Below are positions 1-6,805 of a DNA stretch of 64,000 nucleotides, piece after piece. The DNA comes from Amycolatopsis arida (GTDB taxonomy: Bacteria; Actinomycetota; Actinomycetes; Mycobacteriales; Pseudonocardiaceae). A program made the position numbers and the translations under genes. Every line of letters starts with the position of its first letter. The stretch's first letter is position 1. Location: the NCBI RefSeq assembly GCF_900115565.1, contig NZ_FOWW01000001.1, positions 687,731 to 751,730 of the forward strand, given 5' to 3'. The notes under the pieces are model-generated. The model saw nothing but the letters and a program-made list of their open reading frames with translations, was not told where the DNA came from and made no database searches.

Positions 1-273
1 GAGTCGATCGACCTGAACGTCGAGCGCAACGTGCTGACCGTCAAGGCGGAGCGCAAGGTCGAGCTGGGCGACAACGTCGACGTCCAGGTGTCCGAGCGAC
101 CGCGCGGCACGTTCTCGCGGCAGCTGTTCCTCGGTGAGAGCCTGGACACCGACAACATCGAGGCCCACTACGACAGTGGTGTGCTCCGACTGCGGATCCC
201 GGTGGCCGAGCGGGCGAAGCCGCGCAAGATCGCCATCTCCGGCGGCACCGAGGCGAAGCAGATCAACGCCTGA
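1..273 (+). CDS. Hsp20/alpha-crystallin small heat-shock protein, 3' end
   Basis: The open frame enters from the window edge and ends at the TGA at 271-273. The visible 90 residues are the end of an alpha-crystallin domain: the stretch [10 protein letters not shown] matches the mid-domain strand, and the [11 protein letters not shown] stretch is the conserved G-V-L-x-(I/L)-x-(I/V)-P strand of Hsp20 proteins, followed by a short polar tail. Family members are ATP-independent cytoplasmic holdases that form oligomers and bind unfolding proteins. The 5' part, promoter and start lie outside the window. Function is secure at family level only. Confidence 0.9.
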   Translation, partial: ESIDLNVERNVLTVKAERKVELGDNVDVQVSERPRGTFSRQLFLGESLDTDNIEAHYDSGVLRLRIPVAERAKPRKIAISGGTEAKQINA

Positions 274-301
274 CCGCCGGTCACCAGGATCAGCGCGAAC
301 C

Positions 302-329
302 CGCCGGCTCCGGCTCCGCGGAGCCGGCG
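302..329. terminator. GC-rich hairpin after the Hsp20 gene
   Basis: Perfect 11-bp inverted repeat (CGCCGGCTCCG, 6-nt loop, CGGAGCCGGCG) beginning about 30 bp after the Hsp20 stop. There is no clear U-tract, as is common for actinobacterial terminators. Confidence 0.6.
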
Positions 330-367
330 TTCGTCATATCGCCGTGTTCCCCGATCGAGGTGTCGGA

Positions 368-811
368 ATGCGTGGGCGTGAACGTCCCGACCCCTACGCG
401 GTGCTCGGTGTGCCGGCGACGGCGACGGACGCCGAGCTCACCGCCGCGTACCGGGCGCTGGTCCGGGCGTTGCACCCGGACGCCCAGCACTGCGCGGATC
501 CGGAGCGGTTCGCCGCCGTGGTGGCCGCGTATCACCGGCTCCGCACCAGGCGGCGGGCGGAGAGTAGCCACCAGCGCGGCCGCGGCTCCCGCTCGGGGCG
601 GGCCCAGCGGAGCGCTCGGACGGAGGCCGACCAGCGGGCACACCCGGCGGCCCACCAGACTTCCGGTGATGACCGGCCGGAGCCGGGCTCCACCGATCGC
701 GACGATCCGAGAACCGGCGGCCCCACCCGGATCGAGGTGCGGGTGCACCGCCCCCGACCGCGGCGCGAGCCCGACCTGCGCGCCGGCCCGGTCCGCTACC
801 ACCCGGACTGA
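368..811 (+). CDS. J-domain (DnaJ-like) protein
   Basis: 147 residues. An N-terminal J domain (about residues 7-60) starts with the DPYAVLGV helix and contains the diagnostic HPD tripeptide in RALHPDAQ, followed by a helix ending AAYHRLR. The remainder is an arginine-rich, low-complexity tail without the G/F region, zinc-finger or C-terminal domains of DnaJ. It is therefore a small specialised J protein expected to stimulate the DnaK ATPase. The ATG at 368 was chosen because the J domain begins directly after it; the frame extends further upstream only with non-conserved residues. It lies after an Hsp20 gene on the same strand, so the two form a small proteostasis neighbourhood, though the hairpin between them argues for separate transcripts. 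Confidence 0.8.
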   Translation: MRGRERPDPYAVLGVPATATDAELTAAYRALVRALHPDAQHCADPERFAAVVAAYHRLRTRRRAESSHQRGRGSRSGRAQRSARTEADQRAHPAAHQTSGDDRPEPGSTDRDDPRTGGPTRIEVRVHRPRPRREPDLRAGPVRYHPD

Positions 812-905
812 ACACCACGCCACCCATCGGGACGGACAAAGCCGCGAACCCGGCACCACCACCCCAGCCAGCCGCGAACCCACCCTCACCGACCCAGGAG
901 GGCCC

Positions 906-1466
906 TCATCCGTCCGCGGGATCCCGGGCCTCGGCCGGTCCCGGGCGCAGCAGGTCGCCCGCCTCGGCCACCACCCGCCGGGCGCCGCCGAGCTGCTCGG
1001 CCACCCGATCCCGCACCAGCAGCAGCGCCTCCGCCCGCCGTCGGGCCTCGGTGAGCATCCGCTCAGCCGTCGCGCGCGCCTCGGCCACCATCTCCTCGGC
1101 CGCCGCCCGCGCGTCGTCGAGCAGGCGCTCCGCGCGCGCCGCGCTCTCCGCCCGTGCGGTGGCCTCGATCTCGCCCGCCTCCTCGTGCGCGATCTCCAGC
1201 ATCCGGCGCAACCGGTCCTGCAACGCGTCCGGCGGGAGGGGCGTCCGGCAGATGCGGTCGACCCGGTCGCGCAGCTCGCGGTTCTCCGCACGGGCCGCCG
1301 CCAGCTCCGCCACCAGGGCGTCCCGCTGATCGGTCACCCGGCGCAGCTCCTCGCGCAGCCCGACCACGTACCGCCGCACCTGGTCCGGCGCGTACCCGCG
1401 CCACGCGAGCCCGAACTCGGCGGGAACCGGCTCCGCGGCGTCGACGGCGTTGTCCAGGACGGCCAC
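906..1466 (-). CDS. DivIVA-like coiled-coil protein
   Basis: 186 residues. The N-terminal segment FGLAWRGYAPDQVRRYV resembles the DivIVA lipid-binding motif (F-x-x-x-x-R-G-Y-x-x-x-x-V-x-x-Y/F). It is followed by long heptad-rich helices rich in Ala, Arg and Glu (about residues 30-75 and 95-170), typical of DivIVA/Wag31/SepIVA-type polar growth or septum scaffolds. The GTG at 1464-1466 was chosen because a GGAGGG Shine-Dalgarno lies just upstream and the DivIVA motif starts within 20 residues; a longer frame reading upstream lacks conservation. It is convergent with the J-domain gene. The specific partner and cellular position cannot be read from the sequence. Confidence 0.7.
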   Translation of the reverse strand: MAVLDNAVDAAEPVPAEFGLAWRGYAPDQVRRYVVGLREELRRVTDQRDALVAELAAARAENRELRDRVDRICRTPLPPDALQDRLRRMLEIAHEEAGEIEATARAESAARAERLLDDARAAAEEMVAEARATAERMLTEARRRAEALLLVRDRVAEQLGGARRVVAEAGDLLRPGPAEARDPADG

Positions 1467-1597
1467 CGTGCACCCTCCACTGTGGATCGGAGACTGGCGG
1501 GAGATGACGCCGGGGCCCTTCGCGCTTCCAGGGCCGGCACGGTGTGACCAACGACCCGACCCCGCGGAAAGTTCCGCGGGAGACAAGAGAAACCGGC

Positions 1598-2104
1598 TCA
1601 GTCGCCCGTGCGGCTCAATCCCGTGAGGATCCGCTCGACGAGCCGCGGGTCCACCTCCACCGGCTCCCCGCGCATCTGCTCGGTCACCAAAGACCGCCGC
1701 CGCTCGGACCGCCGGGGCAGCCGTACGTCCGTGGCGCTCGTCCCGGGCGGCAACGGCAGCTCGCACCACACCAGCCTGCCCGTCCCGGCCACCCGCTCCA
1801 CCCCGGTGCGCCGGCCCTCCATTACCGGCGCCGCGGCCGACGCGGGCGACTGGTCGTCCTCCACCTCGACGATCAGGTACTCACCGCTCAACCGCAGCCG
1901 CACCGTGAGGAAACCGGGCTCCCGCGGATCCGCCCGGTCCACCACCGCCGACACGAACCGCGACACGGCCCGCCCCGCCTCCTCCACCAGCGGTCGCAAC
2001 GACCACTCGGTGAGGGTGAACCGCACGAACAGGTTCGCGCAGCTCACCGCGCTGGGCATCGAGACAAGCTGGAGATCGTCGACCTGGGCGGTCTGGGAGT
2101 TCAC
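1598..2104 (-). CDS. Degenerate HATPase-type (anti-sigma-like) protein
   Basis: 168 residues. The layout resembles the RsbW/SpoIIAB-like ATPase domains of actinobacteria: an alpha-helical start, the segment EEAGRAVSRFVSAVV where the N-box helix should be, then strands LTVRLRLSGEYLIVEVEDD matching the ATP-lid side. The catalytic N-box asparagine and the G1 glycines are not recognisable, so ATP binding or kinase activity may be lost. It is divergent from the GAF-phosphatase gene, from which a 181-bp intergenic region separates it. The neighbouring phosphatase and STAS protein suggest a partner-switch setting, but direct interaction is inference. Start GTG at 2102-2104. Confidence 0.6.
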   Translation of the reverse strand: MNSQTAQVDDLQLVSMPSAVSCANLFVRFTLTEWSLRPLVEEAGRAVSRFVSAVVDRADPREPGFLTVRLRLSGEYLIVEVEDDQSPASAAAPVMEGRRTGVERVAGTGRLVWCELPLPPGTSATDVRLPRRSERRRSLVTEQMRGEPVEVDPRLVERILTGLSRTGD

Positions 2105-2285
2105 GCTGCCCCTTCCATCGTCTCCGGTCCTGCGCCGCGAAAGCCGTATCTTGCCAACCCGCGCCCCGCGTAGCCAGAAGGGGTGGGTCCGTCCGTGCCC
2201 GGTCGATCACCGTCCGGCAACGGGCGCGCCCCCGCGCGTCGCCGGCGGGTGTGCGATGGTGGAGGCATGAAGGGGCGGTGCTGAC

Positions 2286-3617
2286 GTGACACTGACGCAG
2301 CGCGACCGCACGGTCGAGGCGGGGCGGCTGGCCGCCGTCCGGCGCTACGACATCCTGGACACCCCGCCCGACGGGGCGTTCGACCGGATCGCCACGCTCG
2401 CGGCGCGCTGGTTCGACGTGCCGGTGGCGACCGTGTCGATCGTCGACGAGGACCGCATCTGGTTCAAGGCCACGCACGGGCTGGACGGGGTCACCCAGAT
2501 CGGCCGCGACCCGGGGTTGTGCGCGTCGGCGATACTCGGCGACGAGGTGCACGTAATCAACGACGCCGCCAGCGACCCGCAGTCCCGGGACAACCCGCTG
2601 GTCACCGGCGAACTAGGGGTGCGGTTCTACGCCGGCGCGCCGATCGTCACCACCGACGGCCACCGGCTCGGCACGGTCAACGTGTTCGACACCCGGCCCC
2701 GCGAGATCGACGAGGCCGGCATGGCCACGCTCAACGACCTCGCGGCGATCGTGATGGACCAGCTGGAGCTGCGGCTCTCGGCGCTGCGCACCCTGCGCTC
2801 CGAGCGCCGGCTGCGCGAGCGGGTCGAGCGCGACCGGGCCGACCTCGAGGACTTCGCCAGGACGCTGCAGCGCACCCTCGTCCCGCCCACGCTGCCCGCG
2901 ATCGACGGGCTCGAGCTGGCCAGCCAGTACCGCACGGCCTCGCCGCGGCAGGTCGGCGGCGACTTCTACGACGTCTTCGCGCTGCCCGGCGACCGGTGGG
3001 CGGTGGTGCTCGGCGACGTCTGCGGCAAGGGAGCGCCGGCGGCGTCGCTGACCTCGTTCGTCCGGTACACCGTGCGCTCGCTGGCGCTGCACCACGACGA
3101 CCCGACCGAGGTCCTCGCCGAGCTCAACGCCGCACTGATCGCCGAGCAGGTCGGCGACGAACGGCCGCTGTTCTGCACGGTGGTGCTCGCGATCCTCACG
3201 CCGGAGCCGGGCACCGGATGGCGGGCCACGGTGGCCTCCGGCGGCCACCCGCCGGCCTGGCGAGTGGCCGCCGACAGCCGCGTCGAGCCACTGGAGACAC
3301 CCGGCGGGACGCTGTTGGGGCTGCTGCCAACCGCCACGTTCGCCACCCACCGAACGACGCTGGCACCGGGCGACGCGCTCGTGTTCCACACCGACGGGCT
3401 CACCGAGGCGACCACCGCCGCCGGAACCCTGTTCGGTGAGGAGGGGCTGCGGTCGTTCCTGCCCGGGTGCGCGGGGCTGGGCGCGGCGGCGCTGATCGAG
3501 AAGGCGACGGTCGTGCTCGACGAGCTCGGCGACGACCGAACGGACGACGTGGCGATCCTGGCGGTGACCGTGTCCCGGTCCGGGACCGGGTTCGAGGAGG
3601 TGCGCGAACGGGCATGA
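2286..3617 (+). CDS. GAF-domain PP2C/SpoIIE-type serine phosphatase
   Basis: 443 residues. An N-terminal GAF sensor domain (about 20-165; it begins with RYDILDTPPDGAFDRIA) is joined by a short coiled coil (ERRLRERVERDRADLEDFAR) to a SpoIIE-type PP2C domain. The phosphatase motifs GGDFYDVF, LGDVCGKG and HTDGLTEA carry the metal-binding aspartates, and DDVAILAV is the C-terminal motif. Such enzymes dephosphorylate STAS anti-anti-sigma factors. The gene overlaps by 4 bp (ATGA) with a STAS gene, making that protein the obvious substrate. GTG start with AAGGGGCGG about 8 nt upstream. The GAF ligand is unknown. Confidence 0.85.
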   Translation: MTLTQRDRTVEAGRLAAVRRYDILDTPPDGAFDRIATLAARWFDVPVATVSIVDEDRIWFKATHGLDGVTQIGRDPGLCASAILGDEVHVINDAASDPQSRDNPLVTGELGVRFYAGAPIVTTDGHRLGTVNVFDTRPREIDEAGMATLNDLAAIVMDQLELRLSALRTLRSERRLRERVERDRADLEDFARTLQRTLVPPTLPAIDGLELASQYRTASPRQVGGDFYDVFALPGDRWAVVLGDVCGKGAPAASLTSFVRYTVRSLALHHDDPTEVLAELNAALIAEQVGDERPLFCTVVLAILTPEPGTGWRATVASGGHPPAWRVAADSRVEPLETPGGTLLGLLPTATFATHRTTLAPGDALVFHTDGLTEATTAAGTLFGEEGLRSFLPGCAGLGAAALIEKATVVLDELGDDRTDDVAILAVTVSRSGTGFEEVRERA

Positions 3618-3967
3618 TCGAGCCCTCCGAGATCGACGTCGGTCCCGCCCAGCGGGACGGGGACCGGCTCCTGCTCAAGGTCACCGGCGAGATCGACCAC
3701 TCCACCGCCACGGCCCTGCACGACCGCGTGCTCGGCTCGGTCGAGCCCGACGTGCGGCACCTGGTGCTCGACTTCTCCGCCGTGACGTTCTGCGACTCCT
3801 CCGGGATGAGCGCGCTGCTCGGCATCTGGCGGCGGCTGCACGGGCAGTCCGGCGGGGTGTCGATCGCGGCGGCGCCGGCGAACGTGGTCCGTGCCCTGCG
3901 GATGGGCGGCCTGGACGAGCACCTGCCCACCCACCCCGACGTCACCGAGGCCCTCCGCACCCCCTGA
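3614..3967 (+). CDS. STAS-domain anti-anti-sigma factor
   Basis: 117 residues spanning one STAS domain. The conserved loop FCDSSGMSALLG holds the serine normally phosphorylated by an RsbW-type kinase and dephosphorylated by the upstream PP2C enzyme. The domain starts with LLKVTGEIDHSTA, the first conserved STAS strand. Translationally coupled to the phosphatase by ATGA overlap. Phosphorylation state would control binding to an anti-sigma factor; the cognate kinase is not evident because the nearby HATPase-like protein appears degenerate. Confidence 0.85.
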   Translation: MIEPSEIDVGPAQRDGDRLLLKVTGEIDHSTATALHDRVLGSVEPDVRHLVLDFSAVTFCDSSGMSALLGIWRRLHGQSGGVSIAAAPANVVRALRMGGLDEHLPTHPDVTEALRTP

Positions 3968-3975
3968 CCACTGCC

Positions 3976-4080
3976 GTGTCCGCGCCCCGTGTACACGTGT
4001 CCGCGGTCTGTGCCCGCGTGTTCGCCGCTCCGGTCACCGTGTTCGCCGCTCCCGTCACCGTGTTGGCCGCTCCTGTCGCG
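3976..4080 (+). repeat. Array A: five 21-bp tandem units
   Basis: Five 21-bp units start 8 bp after the STAS stop codon. Each begins GTGTYSGCCG or GTGTCCGCG; units 3 and 4 (4018-4059) differ at one base. The last unit begins GTGTTGGCCGC and runs into GCGACGCCG. A second array of the same period and start motif lies at 61571-61675 and also ends in GTTGGCCGC...GCGACGCCG. Function unknown. Confidence 0.85.
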
Positions 4081-4120
4081 ACGCCGGCACTCACGCCGGA
4101 CCGACTGCCCAAGTCGGGGC

Positions 4121-4146
4121 GCAACTGCTTGCAACTCCTTGCGCAA
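4121..4146 (+). promoter_or_regulatory. Direct repeats and CTTGCGCAA upstream of the amylase
   Basis: Two 10-bp direct repeats GCAACTGCTT / GCAACTCCTT (4121-4140) run into CTTGCGCAA (4138-4146). The CTTGCA/CTTGCG half-sites resemble those reported for maltose regulators (LacI/MalR family) of streptomycete amylase genes; assignment to that regulator is inference. Confidence 0.5.
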
Positions 4147-4216
4147 CCCAGGTCCCGCAGAAAGATAGGGTTCCTCTGGCGGCGAAGCGCTGCTACCGTG
4201 ACCCAACCCTGAAAGT

Positions 4217-4226
4217 CTTGCGCAAG
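4217..4226. promoter_or_regulatory. CTTGCGCAAG palindrome, candidate amylase operator
   Basis: Perfect 10-bp palindrome with nearly symmetric flanks (GAAAgt...gtTTTC), 45 bp before the amylase ATG and about 18 bp after a TACCGT -10-like hexamer (4194-4199). The position suits a repressor operator at or just after the transcription start. Confidence 0.5.
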
Positions 4227-4270
4227 TTTTCAGAGTTCTTCCCGAAGTCCCCGCCCGACGGGAGAGCCCG

Positions 4271-6058
4271 ATGAGACTCCGCAACTGGGCGACCGCGACA
4301 CTCGCCGCCGTCGCCACCCTGTCCCTGCCCGCCGTCACGGCGGCCACGCCGAGGGCCGCGGCCGCGCCGAGCAGCGGCGACGCGATCGTGCACCTCTTCC
4401 AGTGGCGGTGGAGCTCGATCGCCGAGGAGTGCGAGACGACGCTCGGCCCCGGCGGCTGGGGCGGGGTCCAGGTCTCCCCGCCCCAGGAGCACGTGGTGCT
4501 GCCGGAGGCGGAGGGCGCCGCGTACCCCTGGTGGCAGGACTACCAACCGGTCTCCTACCGGCTGGACCGGACCCGGCGCGGGACGAAGGCCGAGTTCGTC
4601 GACATGGTCGAGCGGTGCCGCGCGCAGGGCGTTCGTATCTATGTCGACATGGTGCTCAACCACATGACCGGCACCGGCTCCGTCGGCAGCGGCCCGGGCA
4701 GCGCGGGCAGTGTGTTCGGCAAGTACGACTACCCCGACCTGTTCGGCGACGGGTCCGGTGACCGCTACGACCGCCCCGACTTCGGGCCGTGCTACCGGGC
4801 GATCAGCGACTGGTCGAGCAAGGCCGAGGTGCAGGACTGCGAGCTGCTCGACCTGGCCGACCTCAACACCGCCGATCCGCGGGTGCGGGCCGCGATCGCG
4901 AAGTACATGAACTCGGTGATCGGCCTCGGCGTCGCGGGTTTCCGGGTGGACGCGGCCAAGCACGTGCAGGCCGAGCACCTGGCCGACATCGTCTCCCGGC
5001 TGCACGACGTGCCCGGCTTCGGCGGCCGGCCCGACCTGTTCCACGAGGTGTACGGCGACGCGACCGTGCCCTACACCGACTACACGGCGCTGGGCAGGGT
5101 CACCAACTTCGACTACCAGCGCGCGGTGTCGGCCGCCGTGCGCGACGGCGACCTCACGCGGCTGGCCGACCTGCCGGACCACGGTGGGCTCACCGGCGCG
5201 CAGTCGGTGGTGTTCATCGACAACCACGACACGCAGCGGTCGGACCCGACGCTGACCTACAAGGACGGCGACCGGTACTACCTCGCCGACGCGCTGATGA
5301 TGGCCCACCCGTACGGCACGCCGCAGGTGATGTCGAGCTACGCCTTCGGCGCGGTGACCGCGCAGGGGCCGCCGAGCACCGCCGACGGGACCACCCTGCC
5401 GACCGACTGCGGCAGCGCGGCGTGGGTCTGCGAGCACCGCGACCCGCGGGTGGCCGGCATGCCGGGCTTCCGCAACGCCACCGCCGGCACCGGGATGTCC
5501 TCTGTGGTCACCGACGGCCCCGGCCGGCTGGCGTTCGCCCGGGGCGACAAGGGGTACGCCGCGTTCAACGCGACCGGCACCCCGTGGCGGGCCACCTTCC
5601 GCACCGGCCTCCCGGACGGGACCTACTGCGACGTGGCACGCGGGACGTTCGACCGCCGCACCGGGCGGTGCACCGGCGGTACGGTCGCCGTCTCCGGTGG
5701 GTCGTTCACCGCGGAGATCCCGGCGAACCACGGTGTGGCCCTGCACGTGGCCGCGCGGCTGGGTGACGCCGCGCGGGTCGAGGTGGCCTTCTCCGCCACG
5801 GCGAGCACGTGGTGGGGGCAGCAGGTGCTGGTGGTCGGCGACGTCCCGCAGCTCGGCGGGTGGGACCCGGCGCGCGGGGTGGCGCTGTCCGCGCGGGACT
5901 ACCCGGTGTGGACGGGGTCCGTACGCCTGCCGGAGGGGCAGCGGTTCGAATACAAGCTGGTCAAGCGCGCGCCGGACGGCAACGTGGTCTGGGAGTCCGG
6001 CCCGAACCGGCAGCACACGGTCACCGGCCCGACGACCCTCATCGCCACCTGGCGCTGA
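4271..6058 (+). CDS. Secreted GH13 alpha-amylase with CBM20
   Basis: 595 residues. A signal peptide (about 1-33, Ala-rich cleavage region) precedes a GH13 barrel. The four signature regions are visible: VDMVLNH (D126), GFRVDAAKH with nucleophile D227, HEVY with acid/base E259, and FIDNHD with D320. A beta-sandwich C domain follows (about 400-485), then a CBM20 starch-binding domain (about 500-595) recognised by VVGDVPQLGGWDP and the terminal WESGPNRQHTV. It hydrolyses alpha-1,4 bonds of extracellular starch. The ATG at 4271 follows GACGGGAGAG, a good Shine-Dalgarno, and leads directly into the signal peptide. CTTGCGCAA-type sites upstream suggest maltose-type regulation. Confidence 0.95.
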   Translation: MRLRNWATATLAAVATLSLPAVTAATPRAAAAPSSGDAIVHLFQWRWSSIAEECETTLGPGGWGGVQVSPPQEHVVLPEAEGAAYPWWQDYQPVSYRLDRTRRGTKAEFVDMVERCRAQGVRIYVDMVLNHMTGTGSVGSGPGSAGSVFGKYDYPDLFGDGSGDRYDRPDFGPCYRAISDWSSKAEVQDCELLDLADLNTADPRVRAAIAKYMNSVIGLGVAGFRVDAAKHVQAEHLADIVSRLHDVPGFGGRPDLFHEVYGDATVPYTDYTALGRVTNFDYQRAVSAAVRDGDLTRLADLPDHGGLTGAQSVVFIDNHDTQRSDPTLTYKDGDRYYLADALMMAHPYGTPQVMSSYAFGAVTAQGPPSTADGTTLPTDCGSAAWVCEHRDPRVAGMPGFRNATAGTGMSSVVTDGPGRLAFARGDKGYAAFNATGTPWRATFRTGLPDGTYCDVARGTFDRRTGRCTGGTVAVSGGSFTAEIPANHGVALHVAARLGDAARVEVAFSATASTWWGQQVLVVGDVPQLGGWDPARGVALSARDYPVWTGSVRLPEGQRFEYKLVKRAPDGNVVWESGPNRQHTVTGPTTLIATWR

Positions 6059-6094
6059 CCGCTCGCACCCTCGGACGACGCGTCGTGGATGTTG

Positions 6095-6301
6095 TCACGG
6101 CGCTTCGTCGGCGAGCCGTACCTCGTAGGAGGCGATGCACCGTTGCACCGAACCGCGCGTTTGCCGGTGCCAGACCTCGTCCTAGCGGTACTCCCAGTCC
6201 GACACCATCGCTTCCAGCAGCGCGCGACAGAACGCCAACCGTTCGGCCGGCTCAGTGGCACCTGGTACAGACCGAACTACGCCGCGGCGCACGACAAGCA
6301 C
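6095..6301 (-). pseudogene. Remnant of an unidentified small gene with an in-frame stop
   Basis: Reading the minus strand from about 6301 gives a protein-like frame containing ERLAFCRALLEAMVSDWEYR, then an in-frame TAG (6182-6184), then DEVWHRQTRGSVQRCIASYE up to a TGA at 6095-6097. The composition on both sides of the stop is that of a helical protein and differs from random GC-rich frames. It is divergent from the XRE pseudogene at 6342. I cannot name the family. It could also be a chance open frame, hence the low confidence. Confidence 0.35.
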
Positions 6302-6341
6302 GGCTCATCGTTCGCGGGTGATCAGGTGGAAGGAGTGCGTC

Positions 6342-6801
6342 ATGGTGGAAAGTGCCGCGGTGAGCGAGACTCTGCGCCGGTTGCGAGAGTCCCGGGGCTG
6401 GTCCTGGGCCGATCTCGCCCGCGCGTGCGGCACACCGCCGAAGGGCTCGATGTCACTTGGCTGGCACAGCCGCACACCGCGAGCATCCAACGCTCGAGCG
6501 CACGACGGGACAGCGCGGCTGGCCGCACCCGCCCGGGTGCGCGCTACCAGTTCCTCCTGGCCCGCCCGTACTCGAGGGGATCGGACGGGACGTAGCAGGC
6601 AGATCGAGGAGGGCATCTAGCGGTTCACCGCCGCGATCGTGGACATCGACAACCGGGTCGGGCTCTTCCTCCTTCTCGCGGCTGCAACTCGACTTGGCCC
6701 CGATCGTGCGCACGTGCCACCAGCTTCCTCGTCCGTGGCGAACCGGAGCTTTCGTCGCGGACCTCGACGAGCACACTCACGACGCTGTGCTCGGGCGGTA
6801 G
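6342..6801 (+). pseudogene. Decayed XRE-family (helix-turn-helix) regulator
   Basis: The first 35 codons read as a normal XRE helix-turn-helix (VSETLRRLRESRGWSWADLA). The family-like sequence then continues in other frames: IQRSSARRDSA...RPGARYQFLLARPYS around 6480-6590, then VDIDNRVG near 6637-6660, then FSRLQLDLAPIVRTCHQL near 6680-6725. These segments are collinear with the expected middle region of large Pseudonocardiales XRE proteins (about 400 residues), so the gene carries at least three frameshifts plus truncation by the C-terminal end of parC. It is divergent from another remnant (6095-6301). Both probably decayed together. Confidence 0.7.
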
Positions 6802-6805
6802 CGGT

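Noticed and set aside
3976-4080. Tandem repeats as a CRISPR array
   Set aside because: Units are contiguous with no unique spacers and no cas genes are in the window.
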